Below, one piece after another: positions 1-7,294 of a stretch of 11,542 bases of DNA (the stretch's first letter is position 1; every line of letters starts with the position of its first letter). This DNA is from Thermoplasmata archaeon (lineage in GTDB: Archaea > Thermoplasmatota > E2 > DHVEG-1 > B18-G2). The notes under the pieces were generated by a model. It was given only the letters and a program-made list of their open reading frames with translations, had not been told where the DNA came from and did not search any database. A program made the translations under genes and the position numbers. Where the stretch lies: the NCBI GenBank assembly GCA_021163455.1, contig JAGGWT010000142.1, positions 1-11,542 of the forward strand, read 5' to 3'.

Positions 1-275
1 GGAAACAGATGGTCAACCTCATCCAGATAATCTATCTCCCCCTCATATCCGCATTCCCTGCATTTAACCCTGCTTTTTATTATCTCTATTTTCAGTTTTG
101 CTTTTTTCAAAACCCCTCTTTTCAGTATGTCAAAACAAAATCTGAGCTGCTCCGGAGACAGCATGGTCAGCTCTCCTATGCATATCTCAACTTCATTCAC
201 TTCTTTCAATCCATGCTTCTCCGCCTCCTCGAGAGCAATACCAACTATGGATTGCATCGTCGAAAACTCATGCAT
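1..275 (-). CDS. hypA: HypA, hydrogenase nickel-insertion protein (partial, 3' end beyond window)
   Basis: HypA is a small metallochaperone that, with the GTPase HypB, delivers Ni(II) to the large subunit of [NiFe]-hydrogenases in the cytoplasm. The visible 91 residues begin MHEFSTMQSIV; the His at position 2 of the MHE start is the conserved nickel ligand of the family. A first zinc-finger CxxC pair is seen at C72 and C75 (KCREC). The partner CxxC and the C-terminus lie beyond base 1. Family length is about 113-140 residues, so roughly the last quarter or less is missing. The ATG at 275 overlaps the end of hypC by 8 bases, which suggests translational coupling and shared transcription. hypB often follows hypA, but this cannot be checked here. 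Family identity is confident. Confidence 0.93.
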   Translation of the reverse strand, partial: MHEFSTMQSIVGIALEEAEKHGLKEVNEVEICIGELTMLSPEQLRFCFDILKRGVLKKAKLKIEIIKSRVKCRECGYEGEIDYLDEVDHLF

Positions 276-480
276 ACATATCCCCAAATATTTTCAGAAT
301 CTCTTTCGCCTCATTTTCAGGTATTACTCTTATCGCAAACCCAACATGCACGATAACCCAGTCACCTTTTTTCGCATTGACCAGAGATATATCAACCTCT
401 TTCTTTGTACCTCCTCCGTAATCAACGATCGCTTTGTTTCCTTTCATCTCGATGATCTTCCCAGGGACAGCCAGGCACAT
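268..480 (-). CDS. hypC: HypC, hydrogenase maturation chaperone
   Basis: HypC forms a complex with HypD that carries the iron atom while its CN and CO ligands are added, and then escorts it to the hydrogenase large subunit. The 70-residue protein starts MCLAVPGKI, the family signature. Cys2, exposed after Met removal, is the iron-binding residue, and a His lies at position 45 (VIVHVG). This length is normal for HypC. The start at 480 is chosen because Cys2 must be N-terminal for function. The same frame stays open upstream to an ATG at 585, giving a 105-residue version that no HypC I know of has. There is no strong ribosome site before 480. It is followed by hypA with an 8-base overlap. hypD and hypF lie in a separate unit about 1.6 kb away. 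Confidence 0.95.
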   Translation of the reverse strand: MCLAVPGKIIEMKGNKAIVDYGGGTKKEVDISLVNAKKGDWVIVHVGFAIRVIPENEAKEILKIFGDMYA

Positions 481-531
481 CCTTAGATGTATGTAAGCAG
501 GAAGTTTTTCTACTTTTCTGTTAAAGTGCCG

Positions 532-545
532 GCGGATCCTTCCGC
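532..545. repeat. Small GC-rich inverted repeat upstream of hypC
   Basis: GCGGA at 532-536 and its complement TCCGC at 541-545 flank a 4-base loop. The element lies 52 to 65 bases before the hypC start, where it would fall in a 5' leader if transcription begins near 610. A short stem like this may be chance; no known riboswitch or operator was recognised. Confidence 0.3.
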
Positions 546-630
546 AGATTGAGAGAAGTTCTATCTTTGAGTCTGTTACAGCCATACAGAGGGTATCATT
601 ACTTGATTTCTTAAGATATCTCTGATGGTG

Positions 631-641
631 AAATTTATATT
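631..641. promoter_or_regulatory. AT-rich TATA-like core between hypC and the 715 gene
   Basis: The sequence AAATTTATATT reads as a TATA box on the plus strand and, with similar quality, on the minus strand. For the plus-strand gene it predicts a start site near 664 and a leader of about 50 bases, consistent with that gene having a Shine-Dalgarno sequence. For hypC on the minus strand it would give a start near 610 and a leader of about 130 bases. The assignment rests on pattern and spacing only. Confidence 0.45.
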
Positions 642-704
642 CCAGTAAAAAGATATTGTTATAGCAGAAACTCCCACTTTGAAGGGGCAGCGCCGGCGGA
701 AGGT

Positions 705-711
705 AGGTGAT
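705..711 (+). promoter_or_regulatory. Shine-Dalgarno sequence of the 715 gene
   Basis: AGGTGAT, matching the archaeal 16S rRNA 3' end, ends 3 bases before the ATG at 715. It decides the start in favour of 715 over the upstream TTG at 679. Confidence 0.7.
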
Positions 712-714
712 AAT

Positions 715-1212
715 ATGAGGAGGCTATTGATGATTCCATTCTCACTCGTGGTAGTTTCTCTGATGATATCAACATCAACAGCTGTACCTGTAACAGCTTC
801 TCAACCTGTCGCGAAGTACATCGACGTAGCGGAAAAACTATACGAAACCACCCGTGAGCGGAATGGCATTTTCTATCGCATCCTGATGCTTATCTATCAT
901 ATATTTACGGCAATATTCTCTACGATTGTTTCAATATTGCGCTGTTGCGTCCATGTTATTCTATTTATCTTGGAGAAACTCCTCTCCATAACGGGAATCG
1001 CTCTTTCGCTGCTGGTTTTCATAATCAATATTATATCGATGGTCGTATATGGCATTGGAGAATTTTTCATAAATACTGATAGAATAATATTTCTAATCAT
1101 GGGAAAAATTCTTGTATTTCTTTCAATCATCCTTGATGCATGTTCAGGGTTTTTGAGTGTAGTGGTAGATATAATCAGTGCGATAACAAAGATAGCCGAT
1201 AAAATATGGTAG
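715..1212 (+). CDS. Small hydrophobic membrane protein, unknown function
   Basis: I do not recognise this 165-residue protein. It opens with MRRLLMIPFS and a hydrophobic stretch to about residue 24 that looks like a signal peptide or signal anchor. A short polar segment follows (about 30-52), then almost continuous hydrophobic sequence in about three blocks (roughly 54-88, 91-117 and 123-153), rich in Ile, Leu, Val and Ser, with a CC pair at residues 77-78. A membrane location is therefore likely. The ATG at 715 is preferred over a TTG at 679 because AGGTGAT (705-711) stands just before it. The next gene begins 112 bases downstream on the same strand with its own promoter-like sequence. Its position between hypC and hypF does not by itself imply a hydrogenase role. 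The strand and start are well supported; the function is unknown. Confidence 0.7.
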   Translation: MRRLLMIPFSLVVVSLMISTSTAVPVTASQPVAKYIDVAEKLYETTRERNGIFYRILMLIYHIFTAIFSTIVSILRCCVHVILFILEKLLSITGIALSLLVFIINIISMVVYGIGEFFINTDRIIFLIMGKILVFLSIILDACSGFLSVVVDIISAITKIADKIW

Positions 1213-1290
1213 GGCACTGCATACTGATAGCCGCACTCTAGAATAAACCCGGACACCTTCCCCATTATAGACTGCAAAACACCGGAAGCA

Positions 1291-1310
1291 TTTAATATCA
1301 TTTATTTTTT
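1291..1310 (+). promoter_or_regulatory. TATA-like promoter of the secreted BACON/Ig-like protein gene
   Basis: A run of A and T (TTTAATATCA then TTTATTTTTT) centred about 27 bases before the ATG at 1325 fits an archaeal TATA box. No Shine-Dalgarno sequence follows it, so the transcript is probably leaderless. Confidence 0.5.
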
Positions 1311-1324
1311 AATCCATTAATATT

Positions 1325-2047
1325 ATGAAAATAAAAACAGCTGGTATGCTTTTGCTGATTGCAGGAATTTCTCTAATCTCTGCGATGCCAGTAACAAACG
1401 TCGCAACCATAACAGCAGGGAAAGATAATCTCTGCTTTTATCCAAAATCCTGGGATTTCGGATATCTGCGTCCAGGAGAGACAGCATCGGCACAGTTTGA
1501 TATATGGGCGTGTTGCGGCTGCGCCGGCAGCATAACCTATTCACTCTACAAGAACTGTAGCTGGGTCGATATCCATCCAACGAATGGTACCTCAAGCGGA
1601 GAGATGGACACAATAACTGTTACTATCGATACTGCAGGTCTTCCCGAAGGAAACCATAGCTGTTCGATATTCATATACAGCAACAATGGGAATGGCTTTT
1701 TCAACATAAAAGTCGGTGTATTCGATGACCATACGCCTCCAACGGTAAAGATAGTGAAACCAGAGAAGGGATGGATATATCTGAATGGTGAAAAGTTGTT
1801 CAGAATTGGATTTGCAACGATAGTGATTGGTGATATATCTGTTGAGGTTGAGGCAAAGGACGATAAAACATGTATAGACAAGGTGGAGATATATCTGAAC
1901 AACAAACTCATGAGAACAGACCATTTAAAACCATATATCTGGAACTGGGACGATTCAGGGTTTGGGATATACTCAATCAGAGCAGTAGCCTATGATGGCT
2001 TCCTGCAGCAGATGTCATCTTCTCTTAAGGTACTCAAACTCATGTAG
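1325..2047 (+). CDS. Secreted protein with BACON-like and Ig-like domains
   Basis: The 240-residue product begins with a signal peptide (MKIKTAGMLLLIAGISLISA). Residues about 37-133 resemble a BACON-type beta sandwich: a WDFGYLRPGE strand and turn, a CSWVDIHPTNGT segment and a final strand near GFFNIKVGV. Residues about 137-239 resemble an Ig-like or cadherin-like repeat: TPPTVKIVKPEKG, then IGDISVEVEAKDD, then VEIYLNNKLM, ending in YSIRAVAYDG. Such repeats are common in predicted surface proteins of Thermoplasmata-type archaea. A cysteine cluster CCGC (residues 63-66) plus C37, C78, C113 and C183 may form disulfides or bind metal. There is no C-terminal membrane anchor, so it is probably released or bound to a partner. 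Its stop lies 8 bases from the convergent hypF stop. Domain names rest on sequence pattern, without a search; the function is unknown, perhaps adhesion or carbohydrate binding. Confidence 0.75.
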   Translation: MKIKTAGMLLLIAGISLISAMPVTNVATITAGKDNLCFYPKSWDFGYLRPGETASAQFDIWACCGCAGSITYSLYKNCSWVDIHPTNGTSSGEMDTITVTIDTAGLPEGNHSCSIFIYSNNGNGFFNIKVGVFDDHTPPTVKIVKPEKGWIYLNGEKLFRIGFATIVIGDISVEVEAKDDKTCIDKVEIYLNNKLMRTDHLKPYIWNWDDSGFGIYSIRAVAYDGFLQQMSSSLKVLKLM

Positions 2048-2055
2048 TCTTAATT

Positions 2056-4284
2056 TTAATCCATTCGCATGATACCACAGTATATCCCCTGACCAAACGA
2101 TACGCCGCCATCGCCGCAGGGCACCTTCTCATTCTGGTAAAAGTTTAATCCCTCTCTTTTCACCCTTCTCGCTATCTCTGTTGTGATGAAATCGTTGTAC
2201 GCACACCCACCACTTACCCCTATATTTTTCACTCCCTCTGAATCTGCTTTTTCAATGGCCAGTTCAGCCAAGGATGTAGCGATGTATTTCTGTGCTGTAA
2301 AAGCCAAATCTTCTCTGCGATATCTTTTCAGGTTCTCAAAGATCTCCTCAAAAATTTCCTTTACCATGATTTTATCTCCTTTGATCACCGGTTCAATATC
2401 CAGCGCTTCTCTTCCACTGGCTGCAACCGCCTCCAGCTTCATTGCAGGTTCTCCTTCATAACTTCTGTAATGGCATATATCGAGCAGAGCAGATATTCCA
2501 TCGAGAAATCTTCCGCAGGATGAGGTGAGAATATCTCCCCTCTGTTTCATTATAACTTCTATCTCTTTTTCACCATGTGGGAAAGAGTTCTTCCTCTCAA
2601 TGAGCCAATCCTCAACTTTCTTTCCGAGAATTCCGGCCACTATCCTCAGAGGATAATATGTGGCTCTATCTCCACCTATGAGCGGGAAATACTCTATATG
2701 CCCTATCCTTTTGAAATCCCTCCCAGCATATATTATTTCCCCACCCCATGCCTGTCCATCCAGACCATATCCGTATCCATCTATAGCTATGCATATGCTC
2801 TCATCAAGTCCATGCTCCCCGATGAGAGATGCAGCGTGGGCAAAATGATGCTGAACCTCAATAACTTCTGTTCCTTTCTCTTCAGCGATCTCTCTGGCCA
2901 GTTGAGATGTCTCAAAAGCAGGATTCAGGTCGCATGCTATCATCGCGGGCTCAACACCAAACAATCCACAGAGATGCTGAAAACAATCTTTCAGATACTC
3001 AAGTGTATCGTACTTTGATGTATTCCCGATATACTGTGAAAGGATAGCTTTATTTCCTGTCATGAGACATATGGTAACATCCAACTCCGGCCCCAGGGCG
3101 GCGACATCCCTTTTGAAGTTAATATGGACATCAAGTGGAAGAGGTACATACCCTCTCGACCTCCTCAAAAACGAAATCTTTCCGTTTACGACTCTTACCA
3201 CGGAATCGTCACATCTCTGGTAAATCTTTCTGTTATGGATCAGAAAACAATCCGCATCTATCTTGTTCATCTCTCTTTCATCTTTAAGCATGGGATTTCC
3301 TGGATGATTTGCGGAGGTCATAACGATAGCATCTGTCTCGAGATAATCAAACAGAAGATAGTGCAGTCCTGTATATGGAAGCATCACTCCTATGGTGTGT
3401 AGCCCAGGTGAGACAAATCTCGAAAGTTTTTCACCCTTCTTTCTCAGCACGACAATCGGTCTCGAAAAGGATGTCAGCAAATTCTTTTCCAGATCATCTA
3501 TGTGGGCTATCCTCTTGGCACTATCTATGTCTCTCACCATGACAGCAAACGGCTGAAAAGGTCTGCCATATATCTCTCTCAATATACCTACTGCTTTATC
3601 ACTTTGAGCATCAACCGCCAGATGAAAACCACCTATGCCCTTGATAGCAACTATATGTTCTTGCTCAATCTCCTTTGCCGCTTGCCTTATGGCTTCTTCT
3701 CCTTTTTCGATGATGGCATTGTCTTTTACGAGAAATATCTCCGGTCCACATTTTCCGCAGGCAACCGTCTGGGCGTGGTACCTTCTATCAACAGGATTTT
3801 TGTATTCCTTCTTGCAATCCTCGCACATCGCAAATTCATCCATTGTTGTATTCTCTCTGTCGTAGGGAAGTTTTCTGATTATTGTGTACCTTGGGCCACA
3901 GTGGGTGCATGTTATGAAGAAATATCGATATCTCCTGTTATTCCTGTCGTACATCTCCCTGAGACACTCATCGCATATCGCTATATCTGGAGGAACAATC
4001 GCACCCTTCTCTTTTCTCTCTCCGGTGCTTTTCTCTATGAAAAAATTTTCGTATCCTCTGTCTTTTTCTTCCCTGATATCCATTTTCTCTATCTGGGAAA
4101 GCGGAGCATTCTTCAATTCCTTCAGGAAACCTTCTATATTTCCTCCTTCAACAAAAATCTCCACGGTTCCGTCTCCAACATTCCTTACATAGCCCTTCAA
4201 ACCATGCTTAACAGCAATTCTGTAAACAAAGGGTCTGAAACCTATGCCCTGAACCAGCCCCTTTGTCCTTATCAACACACCCAT
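2056..4284 (-). CDS. hypF: HypF, carbamoyltransferase for hydrogenase cyanide ligands
   Basis: HypF uses carbamoyl phosphate and ATP to carbamoylate the C-terminal Cys of HypE, the source of the CN ligands of [NiFe]-hydrogenases. The 742 residues show the full domain order. An acylphosphatase domain (about 1-90) has VQGIGFRPF with Arg17 and Asn35. Two zinc-finger-like units carry cysteines 104, 107, 126 and 129, then 154, 157, 176 and 179. A YrdC-like nucleotide-binding domain spans about 195-375. A Kae1-like domain to the end has the HHFAH metal motif, AIDGYGYGLDG and a late VPCGDGGVSFGQ. The length is normal for the family. The start at 4284 is chosen because the acylphosphatase domain begins there and GGGAGG stands 7 bases before it. 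The upstream extension to 4425 is hypD sequence. The ATG shares its A with the TGA of frame-restored hypD, so the two are translationally coupled. Confidence 0.97.
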   Translation of the reverse strand: MGVLIRTKGLVQGIGFRPFVYRIAVKHGLKGYVRNVGDGTVEIFVEGGNIEGFLKELKNAPLSQIEKMDIREEKDRGYENFFIEKSTGERKEKGAIVPPDIAICDECLREMYDRNNRRYRYFFITCTHCGPRYTIIRKLPYDRENTTMDEFAMCEDCKKEYKNPVDRRYHAQTVACGKCGPEIFLVKDNAIIEKGEEAIRQAAKEIEQEHIVAIKGIGGFHLAVDAQSDKAVGILREIYGRPFQPFAVMVRDIDSAKRIAHIDDLEKNLLTSFSRPIVVLRKKGEKLSRFVSPGLHTIGVMLPYTGLHYLLFDYLETDAIVMTSANHPGNPMLKDEREMNKIDADCFLIHNRKIYQRCDDSVVRVVNGKISFLRRSRGYVPLPLDVHINFKRDVAALGPELDVTICLMTGNKAILSQYIGNTSKYDTLEYLKDCFQHLCGLFGVEPAMIACDLNPAFETSQLAREIAEEKGTEVIEVQHHFAHAASLIGEHGLDESICIAIDGYGYGLDGQAWGGEIIYAGRDFKRIGHIEYFPLIGGDRATYYPLRIVAGILGKKVEDWLIERKNSFPHGEKEIEVIMKQRGDILTSSCGRFLDGISALLDICHYRSYEGEPAMKLEAVAASGREALDIEPVIKGDKIMVKEIFEEIFENLKRYRREDLAFTAQKYIATSLAELAIEKADSEGVKNIGVSGGCAYNDFITTEIARRVKREGLNFYQNEKVPCGDGGVSFGQGIYCGIMRMD

Positions 4285-5413
4285 CAGATATCCTCCCTGA
4301 GATAGTGGAACCATGCAGAACATGCCCCTTCTGAGGAGACCATACACGGTCCTTTTGGTCATCGGGTGTGCACGCTTTTCCGAACAGAGGACAATCCTTT
4401 GGCAATTTCTTACCCAGAACAACATCTCTGCAGGAACAACCGGGCAACATATCGTTTTCTTCGTTTTTCACCTCCAGACCATAAAAATGTACAGCATCAA
4501 TATCTCTGGACTTAAGATAAAATCCTGATTTCTCTATTTCACCTATGCCTCTCCACCATGCTTTATCGATATATAGATGTTTTTCCATCAGCATCTTCGC
4601 TCTGGTATTGCCATGCTCTGTCACAATACCGCGGTATACATTTTCCAGCTTCGCTTCACCGTTTTTTATCTGCAGAACCAGCCTGTATATCGCTTCGAGA
4701 ATCTGCCCGGGGGTAAATCCTGCTATCACAGTTGGAATTCCATATTCTTCTGCGAATCTCCTCCATTCCATAGATCCTGTTATGGTTGACACATGTCCCG
4801 GTGCCAAGATTCCATCTAACATTACATCCTCATCCTTTATCAGCAAATCGAGTGCCGGCGGAGTTAGCTTATGAGCGGTGAGAATCTTCAGATTATCCGG
4901 TACACCTCTCTCGAGGAGCCCGGCGAGCGGCGCCGTCGTTGTCTCAAATCCAACGGAAAAGAAAACAAAATCTTCATTGCTCTTCGTTGCAATAGAAAGC
5001 GCATCGAGAGGAGATGTTACAACTCTGACTTTTGCTCCTGTCGCTCTTGCTTTTTCCAGGGATGTTACATTTCCATTCATTCTTATTGGCACTCTCATCA
5101 TATCTCCGTAGGTCAGAACGTTGATTCCTCTGCTGGCGAGTTCGATGGCAGCCCTTATCTCTCCCTCTCCACACACGCATACGGGACATCCGGGACCCGC
5201 TATCAGTTCTATCCACTCTGGAAGTACTGATCTTATACCATGCCTGCTTATCTCATGCTCGTGTGTACCGCAGAAATTCATTATCTTAATTTTTCTCCCA
5301 GGATTCATTTTCCTGATATTTTCCAGCACTTCCATAACTCCAGTCACCATAATGTTTCCTGTTAAGAAATTTTTCCAATTCAAGAACGGAAGCTCTCGCT
5401 CTCGATGAGTCAT
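4284..5413 (-). CDS. hypD: HypD, Fe(CN)2CO assembly protein, with a 3' frameshift
   Basis: HypD is the iron-sulfur scaffold that, with HypC, assembles the Fe(CN)2CO unit. Clear family motifs are FCGTHEH (Cys48), GPGCPVC (Cys76, Cys79), YGDMMRVP, VGFETTTAP and APGHVS, followed by GCSC, DCPLFGKAC and TPDD. After TPDD (residue 352) the frame goes wrong. One base (a C in the coding strand) seems to be missing in GACCAAAAGG at 4351-4360. Adding it gives PKGPCMVSSEGAC and then FHYLREDI, the normal HypD ending of 376 residues, stopping at 4284 on the hypF ATG. Read as it stands, the frame runs to 4208 with an unrelated tail and loses the last cysteine of C-x12-C-x6-C-x16-C. Start: the ATG at 5413 has GGAGA 7 bases upstream. 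The ATG at 5350 (AGGA before it, MVTGVMEVL) gives a more usual N-terminus. Family identity is certain; start and 3' integrity are not. Confidence 0.93.
4292..4297 (-). promoter_or_regulatory. Shine-Dalgarno sequence of hypF inside the hypD 3' end
   Basis: On the minus strand GGGAGG lies 7 bases before the hypF ATG at 4284. It sits within the last codons of hypD in the restored frame (LREDI-stop). It supports 4284 as the hypF start and independently locates the end of hypD. Confidence 0.8.
4351..4360 (-). other. Apparent -1 base frameshift site in hypD
   Basis: The coding strand reads GACCAAAAGG where the family expects codons for Asp-Pro-Lys-Gly, which needs one more C. A classical X-XXY-YYZ slippery heptamer is not present in the zero frame. 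A sequencing or assembly error, or a real mutation, is therefore likelier than programmed frameshifting. Confidence 0.8.
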
Positions 5414-5490
5414 TACAGCATCTCCAGTTTATTCCAGACCTTTTGCCTCCATCTGCACAACTGAACAAGCGAGATTCCACTCCTTCCAAC

Positions 5491-5515
5491 CAAAATTTTT
5501 TATCGATTTAAGTTA
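5491..5515. promoter_or_regulatory. Divergent AT-rich promoter region, hypDF and the propeller gene
   Basis: TTTTTTATCG at about 5496-5505 is centred some 27 bases before the ATG at 5529, fitting a TATA box with leaderless transcription for the plus-strand gene. On the minus strand the same stretch reads GATAAAAAATTTT and would start a hypD transcript near 5470, giving a leader of about 57 bases before 5413. Pattern-based only. Confidence 0.5.
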
Positions 5516-5528
5516 TAATAATTCAGTG

Positions 5529-7166
5529 ATGATGAGAAAGCTTATCACCATTTTATTGACCCTGCTGATTTTACTCCCTTCGATCACCATCATAACTTCT
5601 GGTGAAAAGAACCAAGATGATGAAAACAGCGGTTTAAGAGATTCTCCATGGCCAATACCTCAACATGATGTCAGGAGAACAGGAAAAAGTCCTTACGGGA
5701 AAGAAGGTTGCACTGGTATGCTTAAGTGGAAAACCCCTTTAACCAATTGGGCCACATCTGATCCTGTCATAGACAAAGATGGAACCATATATGTTGGAGC
5801 ATGGGGAGGTCTTTATGCTATCTATCCAAACGGAACAGTAAAGTGGAAGATGGAAATTGGCTGTGATGGTACATCTATCGGTAGAGATGGGACTCTTTAT
5901 GTGGTATGGAGCTGTTATCTCCGTGCAATATCTCCAGATGGAGAGATAAAATGGACAGTACGTATGGGATCTGATAAGATGTATGGCTCCCCGATTATCG
6001 ATAAAGATGGTATTATTTATGTCGGAACAACATCCTGGAGAGTAGCAAAATTCGCTGCTGTTTATCCAAATGGGACAATCAAATGGATAATAAATGCAAG
6101 CTATACTAATGGGGATTTTTCACCTCCAGCCATATACGGTGATACTGTATATGTAAAAGAGGCATACCACGACTCCTGGAAATGCTACCTCTGTGCCATC
6201 TACAGAGATAACGGAACCGTGAAATGGAAGAAATATATAGGTTATGCGAGAACCGCGGTAGCTCCACCCAGTATAGCAGAGGATGGAACCATCTATGCAG
6301 TAGCCAGAGGTACACTTGCTGCCTTTTATCCAAATGGAACGCTGAAATGGAAGAGGGATCTTGATTACTCTTCATATTCAGCACCGGCTATTGATGATGA
6401 TGGCAACATCTATGTTGCAACATACGGTAATGATGAATCATCATGGTCTGGTTCTTACATATATGCTTTTGATTCAAACGGAACATTACTATGGAAGCAC
6501 CACTGTTATGGAACATACGGGAGTCCGGTTATAGACAAAAACGGTATAATCTACGGAGCTGGAACTCACGGACTGTATGCTTTCAATCCAGATGGAACAT
6601 TGAGATGGGTTTATAAGTTGGGTGGCAAGCTATGGTTTACTCCAGCAATAGGAGAGGATGGAACGATTTATGCTACTGGAGGCTCTCTATATGCAATCGA
6701 GCCAAGAGATGCTGCGGATTTGAGGGTGAGTGGAGTATATTATGGACCAACGTTTGAATGTATAAAGATAAGGGTTAAGAACGTTGGATGTGAGCCAGCA
6801 TATAATGTTACATGTGAAGCAAAGATACTTGTTTACCCGTGGAAAGGAAATGCTGAAACGAAGACGTATACAGCAGAAGTCCCCGTCATAGATGTTGGTC
6901 AGGAGGTTGAGGTAAGGATAGGAAAGATCTGCTTATCTCCGCTTAAATACATACCGTTTCATGTTATCTTGGGTCCAGAGATACATCTGCTGAAAGTAGA
7001 GGCTGAGAATGCTAACCATGATCTATTGTGGGAAGGAGGTCATTTCATGCAGATGAGCATACTGGGTCCATTGGTCTGTCTGGGTGGACTATATTATTGG
7101 TTCCTTGATGTGATGGGAAGTCCTCGTGTAGAAGGTTTTGCCGGATGGGCTACAATGGATCCATGA
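5529..7166 (+). CDS. Secreted PQQ-like eight-bladed propeller with CARDB-like C-terminal domain
   Basis: The product begins MMRKLITILLTLLILLPSI, a signal peptide. Residues about 45-395 hold eight copies of a unit with the pattern P-x-I-x(3)-DGTIYV, then LYA(I/F), then NGT(V/L)KW. Examples are DKDGTIYVGAWGG, GRDGTLYVV, EDGTIYAVA and EDGTIYATGG. Eight WK or W-type strand ends are countable, so an eight-bladed, PQQ-dehydrogenase-like propeller is expected. No catalytic residues of quinoprotein dehydrogenases were recognised, so a binding or structural role is likelier. From about 395, AADLRVSGV and IKIRVKNVG followed by PAYNVT resemble a CARDB-type adhesive domain. The tail lacks a clear membrane anchor. 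NGT sequons recur in the repeats. The start could be GTG 5526, ATG 5529 or ATG 5532; there is no ribosome site, which fits a leaderless mRNA. It is transcribed away from hypD. Confidence 0.8.
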   Translation: MMRKLITILLTLLILLPSITIITSGEKNQDDENSGLRDSPWPIPQHDVRRTGKSPYGKEGCTGMLKWKTPLTNWATSDPVIDKDGTIYVGAWGGLYAIYPNGTVKWKMEIGCDGTSIGRDGTLYVVWSCYLRAISPDGEIKWTVRMGSDKMYGSPIIDKDGIIYVGTTSWRVAKFAAVYPNGTIKWIINASYTNGDFSPPAIYGDTVYVKEAYHDSWKCYLCAIYRDNGTVKWKKYIGYARTAVAPPSIAEDGTIYAVARGTLAAFYPNGTLKWKRDLDYSSYSAPAIDDDGNIYVATYGNDESSWSGSYIYAFDSNGTLLWKHHCYGTYGSPVIDKNGIIYGAGTHGLYAFNPDGTLRWVYKLGGKLWFTPAIGEDGTIYATGGSLYAIEPRDAADLRVSGVYYGPTFECIKIRVKNVGCEPAYNVTCEAKILVYPWKGNAETKTYTAEVPVIDVGQEVEVRIGKICLSPLKYIPFHVILGPEIHLLKVEAENANHDLLWEGGHFMQMSILGPLVCLGGLYYWFLDVMGSPRVEGFAGWATMDP

Positions 7167-7294
7167 ATCACTCTATTTGAGAAACTACGCAGCATCTTCC
7201 AGGAACTTAAAACCATTACTCCCGAGCCGATAAGATATCCGCTATCACAATTCCCTCAACAGAATCCGCTTTCCCGACATTCTGAATCGTAAAA

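Noticed and set aside
528..700. GCCGGCGGA repeated at 528-536 and 692-700, and again inside hypD near 4854-4862
   Set aside because: The hypD copy is explained by ordinary Pro and Ala codons. Two intergenic copies are too few and too unevenly placed to call an operator.
897..1301. 134-codon minus-strand frame over the hydrophobic 715 gene
   Set aside because: The plus-strand gene has a ribosome site, a signal-like N-terminus and a hydrophobic pattern. The antisense frame has no start signal or motif.
3502..4305. Long plus-strand open frame of 267 codons opposite hypF
   Set aside because: It lies antisense to clear HypF zinc-finger and acylphosphatase coding sequence, and its translation is Ser, Phe, Tyr and Cys rich with no family motifs.
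4351..4360. Programmed -1 frameshifting in hypD
   Set aside because: No canonical slippery heptamer is in the zero frame and no clear downstream pseudoknot was seen. Kept only as a minor alternative to an error or mutation.
5286..5489. 67-codon minus-strand frame over the hypD start
   Set aside because: It is out of frame with hypD and has no recognisable motif. I considered whether it was a frameshifted hypD N-terminus, but HypD does not need the extra sequence.
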